From positions 1-32,653 of the forward strand of contig QFNF01000037.1 in the NCBI GenBank assembly GCA_003240755.1: DNA of 32,653 bases. Reading direction: 5' to 3'. Shown here in pieces: positions 15,467-26,055 of this stretch. Under the pieces are notes generated by a model, which made no database searches, was not told the DNA's origin, and saw only the letters and a list, made by a program, of their open reading frames with translations. The stretch is from Sphingomonas hengshuiensis (GTDB lineage: Bacteria > Pseudomonadota > Alphaproteobacteria > Sphingomonadales > Sphingomonadaceae). How positions within the stretch are numbered: position 1 is the stretch's first letter; each line of letters begins with the position of its first letter. A program made the translations under genes and the position numbers.

Positions 15467-17548
15467 ATGACAACGGCAGCAAGGACACCCATCGCACCGA
15501 CGGGCATCGGCGGGTGGATCGGCTGGGCGGCGGTGGCGATCGTCGGCGCGGTCGCGCTCGGCTGGATCGCGCTGATGCGCGGCGAACCGGTCAATGCGCT
15601 GTGGATCGTGGTCGCATCGCTCTGCGTCTATGCCATCGCCTATCGTTTCTACGGCCTGTTCATCGCGTCGCGCGTGCTGCGCGTCGATCCGGCGCGCCCG
15701 ACCCCGGCGGTACGGCGCGACGACGGCCTCGACTATGTCCCGACGCACAAGGGCGTGCTGTTCGGCCACCATTTCGCCGCCATCGCCGGGGCGGGGCCGC
15801 TGGTCGGCCCGGTGCTCGCGGCACAGATGGGCTATCTGCCCGGTACGCTGTGGCTGCTGGCCGGCGTGGTGTTCGCCGGGGCGGTGCAGGACTTCCTGAT
15901 CCTCTATTTCTCCACCCGCCGCGACGCGCGGTCGCTGGGCGACATGATCCGCAGCGAAATGGGGCTGATCCCCGGCACCATCGCGCTGGTCGGCGTGCTG
16001 ATGATTATGGTCATCCTGCTCGCGGTGCTGGCGCTGGTGGTGGTCAAGGCGCTGACCGGCAGCCCGTGGGGCACCTTCACCGTCTTTGCGACCATCCCGA
16101 TCGCGGTGCTGATGGGCCTTTATGGCCGCTTCCTGCGTCCCGGCAAGATCGCCGAAATGTCGGTGATCGGCTTCGTCCTGCTGATGGCGGCGATCGTCGG
16201 CGGCGAGCCGGTGGCGCATTCGGCGACCCTGGCGCCGATGTTCACCTATTCGGGCACCGCGCTGGCGCTGATCCTGATGGCGTACGGCTTTATCGCCTCG
16301 GTCGCGCCGGTGTGGCTGCTGCTGGCGCCGCGCGATTACCTGTCGACCTTCCTCAAGATCGGGGTGATCGCCGGCCTGGCGCTCGGCATCCTGATCGTGC
16401 GTCCCGACCTGCAGATGCCGGCGGTGACGCAGTTCATCGACGGCACCGGCCCGGCATTCTCGGGCAAGCTGTTCCCGTTCCTGTTCATCACCATCGCCTG
16501 CGGCGCGGTGTCGGGCTTCCACGCGCTGATCGCCAGCGGCACGACGCCCAAGATGATCGCGAGCGAGGCCGACCTGCGCTTCATCGGCTATGGCGCGATG
16601 CTGACCGAGAGCTTCGTCGCGATCATGGCGCTGATCGCCGCCTGCGTGCTCGACCCCGCCGTCTATTTCGCGATGAACGCCCCGCCCGCGCTGATCGGCA
16701 CGACCGCACAGAGCGCGGCGGCCGCGATCGCCAACTGGGGCTTCGTCGTCACCCCCGACATGCTCGACCAACTGGCGCGCGACGTCGGCGAATCGTCGAT
16801 CCTGTCGCGCGCGGGCGGTGCGCCGACGCTGGCGGTCGGCATGGCGCATATCCTGTCCCAGGTGATCGGCGGGCAGGCGATGATGGCCTTCTGGTATCAC
16901 TTCGCGATCCTGTTCGAGGCGCTGTTCATCCTGACCACGGTCGATGCCGGCACCCGCGTCGCGCGCTTCATGATCCAGGACCTGCTCGGCAGCTTCATTC
17001 CGGCGATGAAGGAAACGCAGAAGCTCGGCCCCAACCTGATCGGCACCGCGCTTGCCGTCGCGGCGTGGGGGTATTTTCTCTACAGCGGCGTCACCGATCC
17101 GCTGGGCGGCATCAACACGCTGTGGCCGCTGTTCGGCATCTCGAACCAGATGCTCGCCGCGATCGCGCTGATCCTGTCGACCGTGCTCCTCTTCAAGATG
17201 AAGCGGGACCGTTATGCATGGGTGACGATCGTCCCGACCGCGTGGCTGCTGCTGTGCACGCTGACCGCCGGCTGGCAGAAGCTGTTCGACGCCGATCCGA
17301 AGGTCGGCTTCCTCGCCCATGCGCGGGTGTTCTCGGACGCGCTGGCCCGCGGCGAGATACTGGCGCCCGCCAAATCGGCGGCGGAGATGCAGCGGATCAT
17401 CCTCAACGACCGCATCGACGCCGCGCTGTGCGTGCTGTTCATCGTCGTCGTGCTGTCGATCCTCGGCTACGGCATCGGCGCGATCCGCAAGGCGAGGGCG
17501 GTTGCCACGCCCACCACGCACGAGGTCGGCGATGCGCTTCCTGCATAG
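15467..17548 (+). CDS. cstA: Carbon starvation protein CstA (pyruvate/peptide transporter family)
   Basis: A 693-residue inner-membrane protein with many helices, of the length typical for CstA. Conserved parts include YVPTHKGVLFGHHFAAIAGAGPLVGPVLAAQMGY, VFAGAVQDFLILYFSTRRDARSLGDM, HALIASGTTPKMI, LTTVDAGTRVARFMIQDLLG and TLWPLFGISNQMLAAIALI. CstA proteins import pyruvate and in some species peptides, and are induced when good carbon sources run out. The ATG at 15467 has AGGGGAG eight bases upstream; a long frame before it crosses the repeat at 15283-15384 and is not coding. The stop codon lies inside the next gene, ybdD, a standard partner. Nearby acs and a crbS/crbR pair fit a shared role in using overflow acids such as acetate and pyruvate. 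Confidence 0.95.
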   Translation: MTTAARTPIAPTGIGGWIGWAAVAIVGAVALGWIALMRGEPVNALWIVVASLCVYAIAYRFYGLFIASRVLRVDPARPTPAVRRDDGLDYVPTHKGVLFGHHFAAIAGAGPLVGPVLAAQMGYLPGTLWLLAGVVFAGAVQDFLILYFSTRRDARSLGDMIRSEMGLIPGTIALVGVLMIMVILLAVLALVVVKALTGSPWGTFTVFATIPIAVLMGLYGRFLRPGKIAEMSVIGFVLLMAAIVGGEPVAHSATLAPMFTYSGTALALILMAYGFIASVAPVWLLLAPRDYLSTFLKIGVIAGLALGILIVRPDLQMPAVTQFIDGTGPAFSGKLFPFLFITIACGAVSGFHALIASGTTPKMIASEADLRFIGYGAMLTESFVAIMALIAACVLDPAVYFAMNAPPALIGTTAQSAAAAIANWGFVVTPDMLDQLARDVGESSILSRAGGAPTLAVGMAHILSQVIGGQAMMAFWYHFAILFEALFILTTVDAGTRVARFMIQDLLGSFIPAMKETQKLGPNLIGTALAVAAWGYFLYSGVTDPLGGINTLWPLFGISNQMLAAIALILSTVLLFKMKRDRYAWVTIVPTAWLLLCTLTAGWQKLFDADPKVGFLAHARVFSDALARGEILAPAKSAAEMQRIILNDRIDAALCVLFIVVVLSILGYGIGAIRKARAVATPTTHEVGDALPA

Positions 17549-17720
17549 GCTGGCGGAGGGGGCGCGGCTGATGGTCGGCGTGCCCGATTACGACCGCTAC
17601 GTCGCGCACCGGGCGGCGCATCATCCCGGCGAACCGGTGATGAGCCTCAAGGAATTCCACCGCGACCGCATCGCCCGCCGCTACGGCACCGGACCGGGAG
17701 CGCCACCGCGCTGTTGCTGA
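17532..17720 (+). CDS. ybdD: YbdD/YjiX small accessory protein of CstA
   Basis: This 62-residue protein overlaps the end of cstA by 17 bases in a different frame. It matches the YbdD/YjiX (DUF466) family, including GVPDYDRYVAHRAAHHPGEPVMSLKEFHRDR and the typical ending in two cysteines (RCC). In E. coli, YbdD and YjiX are needed for pyruvate import by their CstA-type partners. No separate Shine-Dalgarno is needed given the overlap, which suggests translational coupling. The Cys-Cys end is intact. Confidence 0.92.
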   Translation: MRFLHRLAEGARLMVGVPDYDRYVAHRAAHHPGEPVMSLKEFHRDRIARRYGTGPGAPPRCC

Positions 17721-17733
17721 GCGCTTAGTTCCC

Positions 17734-17762
17734 CGTCACCCTGGGCTTAACCCGGGGTGACG
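17734..17762. repeat. Hairpin after ybdD, CGTCACC/GGTGACG type
   Basis: A compact palindrome, CGTCACCCTGGG through CCCGGGGTGACG, starts 14 bases after the ybdD stop. It is a family B-like repeat unit and could end or stabilise the cstA-ybdD message. No T run follows, so it is not a classical intrinsic terminator. Confidence 0.65.
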
Positions 17763-17816
17763 AATTTCGCGATGCCACCACCCGCATCGACGACATCGCC
17801 TGACCCCAAACACAAC

Positions 17817-17902
17817 CGTACCCCCGCGCAGGCGGGGGTCCAGAGCCAAGCCAAGCTGCGATAGCGTATGCCGCCCTGGACCCCCGCCTGCGCGGGGGTA
17901 CG
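17817..17902. repeat. Dispersed inverted repeat, family B
   Basis: CGTACCCCCGCGCAGGCGGG plus GGTCCAG pairs with CTGGACC plus CCCGCCTGCGCGGGGGTACG. The arms are close to perfect over 27 bases. It lies between the convergent ybdD and MHS-transporter genes, as is usual for these repeats. Confidence 0.85.
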
Positions 17903-17922
17903 GGTTTCTGCAACAGTCGTCC

Positions 17923-19584
17923 CTAATCCCGGATATTCCGCCGGAACGTTTCCGGCAGGAACAGCGCGCCCAGCACCAGCGTCACCACCGCCAGCACCAC
18001 CGGATACCACAGGCCATAATAGATATCGCCGGTGGCCGCGACCATCGCGAACGCCGTCGTCGGTAGGAACCCGCCGAACCAGCCATTGCCGATATGATAG
18101 GGCAGCGACATCGACGTATAGCGGATGCGGCTGGGGAACAGTTCGACCAGCAGCGCGGCGATCGGGCCATAGACCATCGTCACCAAAATCACCATGAACC
18201 ACAGGATCAGGATCACCAGCGGCCTGTCGATCGCCGCCGGATCGGCCTTCGCCGGATAGCCCGCCCCGGCCAGCGCCGATGCCAGTTCGCCCTGATAGGC
18301 GGTGATCGCCGCCGCCCGCTCCGCCCCGCTCACCTTCGCCGGATCGGGCGCGACCAGCGTCCGGTTCCCCACCGACACGCTCGCAATGGTCCCCGCCGGC
18401 GCCTCGACATTGGTATAGCTGATGCCGTTCTTCGCCAGCCACGACTTGGCGATGTCGCAGCTCTTCGCATCGAACCTGTTGCGCCCGATCGGATCGAACT
18501 GGACCGAACAGTCGTCGTCATGCGCGCTCACCCGCACCGGCGACGCCGCCTGCGCCTGTGCCAGCGCCGGATTGGCGGCATGGGTCAGCGCGCCGAACAG
18601 CGGGAAATAGGTCAGCGCCGCGAGTCCGCAGCCGGCCATGATGATCCATTTCCGCCCGATCCTGTCCGACAGCCAGCCGAAGAACACGAAGAACGGCGTC
18701 CCCAGCGCCAGCGATATCGCCAGCAGCACGTTCACCGTCGCCCCGTCGACCTTCATCATCTTTTCGAGGAAGAACAGGACATAGAACTGCCCGGTGTACC
18801 ACACCACCGCCTGCCCCATCGCCGCGCCGAACAGCGCGATCAGCACCACCTTCAGGTTCGGCCAGCGCAGGAACGCCTCGGTCAGCGGCGCCTTCGACGT
18901 CCTGCCCTCTTCCTTCATCTTCAGGAACACCGGGCTTTCCGACAGTTGCAGGCGGATCCACATCGACACGCCCAGCAGCAGGATCGACACGAGGAACGGC
19001 AAGCGCCACCCGAACCCGCCGAACGTCTCCTCGCCCAGCAGCGTGCGGAACCCGATCACCACCAGCAGCGCCGCGAACAGCCCCATCGTCGCCGTGGTCT
19101 GGATGAAGCTGGTGTAGAGGCCCCGCTTCCCGTCGGGCGCATGTTCGGCGACATAGGTCGCAGCACCGCCATATTCGCCGCCCAGCGCCAGCCCCTGCAG
19201 GATGCGCAGCAGCACGAGGATGATCGGCGCCGCCACGCCGATGCTGGCATAGCTCGGCAACAGGCCGACCGCGAAGGTCGACAGGCCCATGATCCCCATG
19301 GTGACGAGGAAGGTGTTCTTGCGCCCGACCAGGTCGCCGATCCGCCCGAACACCAGCGCCCCGAACGGCCGCACCGCGAACCCGGCGGCGAACGCGCCCA
19401 ATGCCAGGATGAACCCGGTCGTCTCGTTCACGCCCGAGAAGAACTGTTTCGAGATATAGGTCGCGAGCAGCCCGTAGAGATAGAAGTCGTACCATTCGAA
19501 CACGGTGCCCAGCGACGACGCGGCGATCACCAGTTTCTCGTTCTGGCCCCTGGGCGTTGCCCCGGCCGTCGTTGCTCCTGCCAT
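17923..19584 (-). CDS. MFS transporter, metabolite:H+ symporter (MHS) type with large extracytoplasmic insert
   Basis: The 553-residue protein has the MHS signature: [23 protein letters not shown] in helix 1, [21 protein letters not shown] after helix 2, and [29 protein letters not shown] members import small acids and zwitterions. Unusually, about 115 hydrophilic residues (roughly 336-453), with two cysteines (359 and 376), sit between the ninth- and tenth-helix regions, probably facing the periplasm. The ATG at 19584 follows GGAGAGG. It is divergent from acs, sharing a 158-base spacer, and convergent with ybdD. That setting suggests a short monocarboxylate such as acetate, pyruvate or propionate as substrate, which is inference. 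The insert itself was not recognised. Confidence 0.87.
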   Translation of the reverse strand: MAGATTAGATPRGQNEKLVIAASSLGTVFEWYDFYLYGLLATYISKQFFSGVNETTGFILALGAFAAGFAVRPFGALVFGRIGDLVGRKNTFLVTMGIMGLSTFAVGLLPSYASIGVAAPIILVLLRILQGLALGGEYGGAATYVAEHAPDGKRGLYTSFIQTTATMGLFAALLVVIGFRTLLGEETFGGFGWRLPFLVSILLLGVSMWIRLQLSESPVFLKMKEEGRTSKAPLTEAFLRWPNLKVVLIALFGAAMGQAVVWYTGQFYVLFFLEKMMKVDGATVNVLLAISLALGTPFFVFFGWLSDRIGRKWIIMAGCGLAALTYFPLFGALTHAANPALAQAQAASPVRVSAHDDDCSVQFDPIGRNRFDAKSCDIAKSWLAKNGISYTNVEAPAGTIASVSVGNRTLVAPDPAKVSGAERAAAITAYQGELASALAGAGYPAKADPAAIDRPLVILILWFMVILVTMVYGPIAALLVELFPSRIRYTSMSLPYHIGNGWFGGFLPTTAFAMVAATGDIYYGLWYPVVLAVVTLVLGALFLPETFRRNIRD

Positions 19585-19667
19585 GCGGCATCCTCTCCTG
19601 TGCGGGTGCGGTCCATGGCCGCACCTCCTGCCGCGCCAGTGTCACCGACGGCGGCCATGCCGGCCAG

Positions 19668-19683
19668 TACGACCTTCGTCGTA
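19668..19683. promoter_or_regulatory. Palindrome TACGAC-CTTC-GTCGTA, candidate operator between acs and the MHS transporter
   Basis: Perfect six-base arms with a four-base centre lie 60-75 bases upstream of the acs start and about 84 bases from the transporter start. That is a normal position for an activator such as a phosphorylated LuxR-type regulator, and one (crbR-like) is encoded just downstream of acs. A TTGACG at 19696-19701 might be a -35 element, but no good -10 follows. Confidence 0.45.
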
Positions 19684-19742
19684 GCGGACGATGGCTTGAC
19701 GCCCGCGCGCGCGACCGCACATCAAGGGCACAGGAGAGAGAC

Positions 19743-21677
<1,935 letters not shown>

Positions 21678-21692
21678 GGGTTTCGACAGATT

Positions 21693-21805
21693 CCGTGCGT
21701 GCCGGATAGGGGCTGAGCGTGTCGAAGACCCGTAGCGAAGCACCGGGGGCGACGGTCCGTCGATACGCCGTTTCGACAGGCCCGATGGCGGCTCGGGACG
21801 AACGG
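21693..21805. repeat. Dispersed imperfect palindrome, family A, just upstream of crbR
   Basis: CCGTGCGTGCCGG at the left and CGGGACGAACGG at the right, with GCTGAGCGTGTCGAAG and CGCCGTTTCGACAGGCCC inside, are a diverged copy of the repeat at 3453-3563. It fills nearly all of the acs-crbR gap and ends nine bases before the crbR start codon. Confidence 0.75.
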
Positions 21806-21813
21806 TAGCGCTG

Positions 21814-22437
21814 ATGACCAGGACCACCATCCTCGTCGCCGACGACCACCCGCTGTTCCGCCAGGCGCTGACGCTGGCGGTGATGCAGGTCCGCCCCGAT
21901 GCGGATATCGTCGAGGCCGGCTCGCTCGACCGCGCGGTGCAGGCCGTCCGCGACGCGGGCGGACTGGCGCTGATCCTGCTCGATCTGAACATGCCCGGCG
22001 CGATCGGCTATAGCGGCGTGGCGCTGCTCCATGCCGAAGCCCCCGACGTCCCCATTCTCGTCATCTCCGGCGCCGACCGTGCCACCGCCTATGCCCAGGT
22101 CGCCCGCTTCGGCGCGGTCGGCTTCGTCGGCAAGGACGCCCCGCTCGAACAGATCGAGGACGCCATCGCCGCGGCCCTGTCCGGCGAACGCATGGTCCCC
22201 GACACCGCACCGGAAGACGACATGGCCGCCCGCGTCGCCACGCTCACCCCCGCCCAGCTCCGCGTCCTGCTCGGTGTCCTCGCCGGCCGCCTCAACAAGC
22301 AGATCGCCCACGACCTCGGCATCGCCGAAGCCACGGTAAAGGTCCACATGACCGCACTCCTGCGCAAGCTCGACGTCGGCAACCGCACCCAGGCGGCCGT
22401 GGCGGCACGCGCGCTGGGGCTGGAGGTGACGGGATAG
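21814..22437 (+). CDS. crbR: LuxR/NarL-type response regulator, CrbR (ErdR) type
   Basis: A 207-residue two-domain regulator. Residues 1-120 form a receiver with acidic Asp10/Asp11, phosphoacceptor Asp57 (LILLDLNMPG) and Lys107 (FVGKDA). Residues 140-205 form a LuxR-type helix-turn-helix (LTPAQLRVLLGVLAGRLNKQIAHDLGIAEATVKVHMTALLRKLDV). CrbR/ErdR regulators activate acs when their partner kinase senses a suitable carbon source. The location between acs and a CrbS-like kinase supports that assignment. Ribosome binding before the ATG at 21814 is weak (ACGGTAGCGCTG), and a palindromic repeat ends nine bases upstream, so the transcript may read through from acs. It converges with the kinase gene. 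Confidence 0.85.
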   Translation: MTRTTILVADDHPLFRQALTLAVMQVRPDADIVEAGSLDRAVQAVRDAGGLALILLDLNMPGAIGYSGVALLHAEAPDVPILVISGADRATAYAQVARFGAVGFVGKDAPLEQIEDAIAAALSGERMVPDTAPEDDMAARVATLTPAQLRVLLGVLAGRLNKQIAHDLGIAEATVKVHMTALLRKLDVGNRTQAAVAARALGLEVTG

Positions 22438-22739
22438 GCGACCGGCGAAGGACGATGGCCCGGGTCCGGCGCCCGGCTTTCCCCATGACCGAAACGGCTG
22501 TCCTACAGACGCCGCCGCGTGCGATGGTCGAACCCGCTCCTTCTCCTCCGCCGATTTCTTGCCCGTGCCCCGTCCGCCCGGTCTGACCACGACGCCATCG
22601 CGCACCGGCCGTAAGGCGACAAAAGCGTGGCGAGTGTGACTTTTGTGAACTTTGGCGGTTTTCCGCGGGGTTCGCACCCCGTTACGGGCAAGGCCCGCGT
22701 CGTCGGACGGCGCTTCCCGGGCGACTCGGCACAGCGTCG
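22438..22739. other. Gene-free spacer between crbR and crbS, possible conserved non-coding element
   Basis: This 302-base convergent spacer has no credible gene; short frames on either strand are low-complexity. A less GC-rich block near 22620-22690, read on the minus strand, carries AACCCCGCGGAAAACCGCC, then AAAGTTCACAAAAGTCACAC, a near-tandem pair of TTCACA/GTCACA. I have a recollection of similar sequences between genes in other sphingomonads, but could not check it. GCGG-TTTT-CCGC and CGGGG-TTCGCA-CCCCG hairpins are adjacent there. It may be a bidirectional terminator region or another dispersed element. Confidence 0.4.
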
Positions 22740-25700
22740 CTATGCCTTGCCCGGCGCGGCGAGCCACCCGTCGAACGCCTCGCCCGACAACGGCTTCAGC
22801 AGTACCGTCACGCCCGCCGCCTGCGCCGCTTCCGCCAGCGTCCGGCTGGCATCCGCCGTCACCAGCGCTGCACGCAGCCCCGGCCGCGCCGCCCGCAACC
22901 GCGCGATCAGCGCCAGCCCGTCGACGTCCCCGCCCAGGTCATGGTCGACAAACGCCACCTCCTCGGCCATCCCGGCCAGCGCCTCGTCGACCGTCGCGGC
23001 GACCCGTACCGCATGCCCCCGGCTCCCGGCCAGCGCCGCCATCGCCCGCCGCACCCCGGCGTCGTCATCGACGATCAGGCACGACAGCGGCCCGACCTCG
23101 CGCGCCACCGTCCGCGCCGGCACCGCTGCCACCGCCCCCTCGGCCATCGGCAACGTCACCGCGAAGCGACTTCCCCGCCCGACCCGGCTGTCGAGCTCGA
23201 CGCCCGCCCCCAGCAACGCCGCCGTCCGCGCGACGATGGCAAGGCCCAGGCCCAGCCCGGCATCCTCGGCATTGGCCAGCCGCTCGAACTCGCGAAACAC
23301 CCGCGAACGGTCCCCGTCGGCAATGCCCGGCCCGCTGTCGACCACCTCGATCCGCACGGTCCCGCCCCGCCGCCGCACGCCGATCACCACCCCGCCCCGC
23401 GCGGTATAGCGCAGCCCGTTGCCCAGCAGGTTCTGCACGATCGAGCGCAGCAGCACCCGGTCGGTTTCGACCACCGCATCGCCCGGCCCCAGCCGCAAGG
23501 TCAGCCCCTTGGCCCGCGCCTGACCGGCAAAGCTGTCGACCAGCTCGACCAGCAGGTCGCGCACCCCGAAACGGGTCGGCGCCGGCACGATCCCCCCGGC
23601 ATCCAGCTTCGATATGTCGAGCAGCGCGCGCAAAAGCTGGTCGGCCGCCGCGATCGACTGGTCGATGCGCGCGGCCAGCGGCCTTGCCCGGTCGTTGGCG
23701 CCGCGTGCCAGCGCCGCGGTGAACAGCCGCGCGGCGTGGAGCGGCTGCAACAGGTCATGGCTGGCGGCGGCGAGGAACCGGGTCTTGTCCGCCGTCGCCC
23801 GCGCCAGCGCGGCGTTCGCGTCCGACAATGCCCGTGTCCGCTCCTCGACCCGCCGCTCCAGATCGGCACGCGCCGTCTGGAGCGCGCGCAGCGCCTGTGC
23901 CTCGGCGGTGATGTCCGAAAAGCACATGACATAGCCGCCGCCCGGCATCGGTCCGCCCACGGTCTTGAGCACCCGCCCGTCGTCGCGCACCCGCTCGAAG
24001 GCGTGCCGCGTGCCGCGCCGCATATGCGCCAGCCGCCGCCGGACATGGTCGTCCACCTCACCCGGCCCGCAATCGCCGCGCAGCGCATTGAACGCGATCG
24101 CATCGGCCACCGGCGCGCCGACCCGGATCATGCCCGGCGGAAAGCCGAACAGGTCGAGGTAACGCTGGTTCCACGCGACCAGGTTCAGTTCGGCATCGAC
24201 CACGCTGACGCCCGGGTCGATATGCTCCAGCGTCGCCGCCAGCAGCCCCTTGGAGAATTGCAGGCTCTGGCCGCTGGCATCCAGCATCCGGGCGACGTCG
24301 TCCGCGCCCAGCCCCTCGCCCGACAGCGCCGACGCGACCAGCCGCCGTGCCGACGACACACCGACCACCTGCGCCACCAGCCGTTCGGCCCGCCTGGCCG
24401 CGCGGGCATCGACATGGGTGCCGGTGCCCAGTTCGGAACGTGCCCGCTCCTCCCCCACGAAGCGCGCCACCAGTTGCGTCAGCTCGGGCAGGTCGCGCAC
24501 CGGCGGTACCCGGTCGTCGCGTACGAAGGGCAGGCGCGGCGCACGCGACATCGCGACGATTGCATGGACGATCAGATTGGCAAGCAGCGTCGCCACCGCC
24601 GCCGCCGCGACCGGCCCCATGCCGCCCCAGCCCGGCACCGGCAACGGCGCGCCGGTCAGCGTCGGGACGAACAGCAGCAGCGTCCACCCCGCCAGCCCGG
24701 TCGCCAGCCCCGCCTTCGCCGCCAATGGATCGCGCCCGCCACGCGCTACCGCCAGCAGCAGCGCCGGCGCGAACTGCGCCATCGCGGCAAAGGCGACAAG
24801 GCCGATCGACGCCAGCCCGCGCATCGGCGGGATCAGCAGCGCGGTCAGCAGCGCGACACCGATGATCCCGCCGATCACCGCGCGGCGCACCCATAACAGC
24901 ATCCGCCCGACATGCGCCGCCCCGGCCATGCGCGGACTGCGCAGGAGGAGCGGCGCGATCAGGTCGTTCGACACCATCGTCGCCAGCGCGATCGTCTCCA
25001 CCACGACCATCGCCGTCGCCGCCGAAAAGCCGCCGACGAACCCCAGCAGCGCGACGACCGGCGCCCCTGCCGCCAGCGGCATGGCGATGACCAGCACATC
25101 GGGCCGCGCGATCCCGCCCTGCACCAGCGCCGCCAGCGTGATCGGCACGACCAGCAGCGCGGTCATGCCCAGATAGGCGACGAACGGCCAGCGCGCCTGC
25201 GCGGGATCGCCCGGCCCGGCGGCGGCGATCACCGTCACATGGAACTGCCGGGGCAGGCACAGCATCGCCGCCGCCGCCAGCGCGGTCGCGACGCAGAAAT
25301 CGGCGATCGCCGGCGCCTTCGCGAACCCGCCCGCCAGCCGTGCGACACCGGCCTCTCGATCCGCCGGCGCCGCCTGCGCCACCAGCCAGAGCGCGAACCC
25401 CGCCACCGCGACGAACGCCGCCAGCTTGACCAGCGATTCGACCGCCACCGCCGCCAGCAGTCCGCTGTCCGCCTGCGCCTGCACCTGCAACCGCGCCTGT
25501 CCCCGCGTGCCGAATGCGACGGCGAACCCGGCGAGCAGCAGCGCGGTCGCGATCATCGGCCGCGTCGCGTCGCCCATGCCCGCGAGCGCGGCATAGCTGG
25601 TCGCGACCGACCGCAACTGGAGCGCGACATAGGGAATGGTGCCGGTCAGCGCGATCAGCGTGACCAGTGCCGCCACGCCGCGGCTGCGCGAGAACCGCCC

Positions 25701-26000
25701 GCCGATGAAGTCGGCGATCGACGTGGCGCCATCGGCCTGCACCGCCCCGACCAGCCGCACCAGCAACCGCCGCCCGGCGACGAACAGCAGGATCGGCCCC
25801 AGATAGATCGGCAGATAGGCCCAGCCATCGGCCACCGCGCTGCCGACCGCACCGTTGAACGTCCAACTGCTGCAATAGACCGCCAGCCCCAGCGTATAGA
25901 CGATCCGCCGGCCGGATGCGCGCATGCCCCGGCGCCGCACGCCCCATGCGACCGCGAACAGCAGCGCGGCATAGCCGATCGCGACGATGAACAGCAGCAA
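22740..26000 (-). CDS. crbS: Hybrid histidine kinase with SLC5-type transporter sensor, CrbS (MxtR) type
   Basis: A 1086-residue membrane kinase. Residues 1-490 form a sodium/solute symporter-like (SLC5) bundle of about 12-13 helices (VYCSSWTFNGAVGSA at 41-55). Residues 500-575 form a STAC-like linker, 585-700 a PAS domain (DPGVSVVDAELNLVAWNQRYLDLFG), and 705-735 a coiled coil. The dimerisation domain carries the phosphorylated His748 (AAASHDLLQPLHAAR), followed by an ATPase domain with NLLGNGLRYT, VDSGPGI and GLGLGLAIV. Residues 972-1086 are a receiver with Asp1019 and Lys1069. This order is that of CrbS/CbrA kinases, and the neighbouring acs and crbR favour CrbS. The start is uncertain: TTG at 26000 is 15 bases from GGGGAGG (26016-26022), while an ATC at 26009 has ideal spacing. 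It lies 55 bases downstream of dnaE2. Confidence 0.88.
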   Translation of the reverse strand: MLLFIVAIGYAALLFAVAWGVRRRGMRASGRRIVYTLGLAVYCSSWTFNGAVGSAVADGWAYLPIYLGPILLFVAGRRLLVRLVGAVQADGATSIADFIGGRFSRSRGVAALVTLIALTGTIPYVALQLRSVATSYAALAGMGDATRPMIATALLLAGFAVAFGTRGQARLQVQAQADSGLLAAVAVESLVKLAAFVAVAGFALWLVAQAAPADREAGVARLAGGFAKAPAIADFCVATALAAAAMLCLPRQFHVTVIAAAGPGDPAQARWPFVAYLGMTALLVVPITLAALVQGGIARPDVLVIAMPLAAGAPVVALLGFVGGFSAATAMVVVETIALATMVSNDLIAPLLLRSPRMAGAAHVGRMLLWVRRAVIGGIIGVALLTALLIPPMRGLASIGLVAFAAMAQFAPALLLAVARGGRDPLAAKAGLATGLAGWTLLLFVPTLTGAPLPVPGWGGMGPVAAAAVATLLANLIVHAIVAMSRAPRLPFVRDDRVPPVRDLPELTQLVARFVGEERARSELGTGTHVDARAARRAERLVAQVVGVSSARRLVASALSGEGLGADDVARMLDASGQSLQFSKGLLAATLEHIDPGVSVVDAELNLVAWNQRYLDLFGFPPGMIRVGAPVADAIAFNALRGDCGPGEVDDHVRRRLAHMRRGTRHAFERVRDDGRVLKTVGGPMPGGGYVMCFSDITAEAQALRALQTARADLERRVEERTRALSDANAALARATADKTRFLAAASHDLLQPLHAARLFTAALARGANDRARPLAARIDQSIAAADQLLRALLDISKLDAGGIVPAPTRFGVRDLLVELVDSFAGQARAKGLTLRLGPGDAVVETDRVLLRSIVQNLLGNGLRYTARGGVVIGVRRRGGTVRIEVVDSGPGIADGDRSRVFREFERLANAEDAGLGLGLAIVARTAALLGAGVELDSRVGRGSRFAVTLPMAEGAVAAVPARTVAREVGPLSCLIVDDDAGVRRAMAALAGSRGHAVRVAATVDEALAGMAEEVAFVDHDLGGDVDGLALIARLRAARPGLRAALVTADASRTLAEAAQAAGVTVLLKPLSGEAFDGWLAAPGKA

Positions 26001-26055
26001 CCCGTTGATGGCGAGCCTCCCCGACCGCCGTCCTACGCGGGGGCGCCCTCGCTTG

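Noticed and set aside
17734..17762. Intrinsic terminator after ybdD
   Set aside because: The hairpin is strong but no T run follows, and it fits the dispersed repeat family; kept as a repeat.
22641..22690. A tRNA-like segment (GGGGTTCGCACCCC) upstream of crbS's end
   Set aside because: It has a T-arm-like look but a six-base loop, and no acceptor or anticodon stem can be drawn around it.
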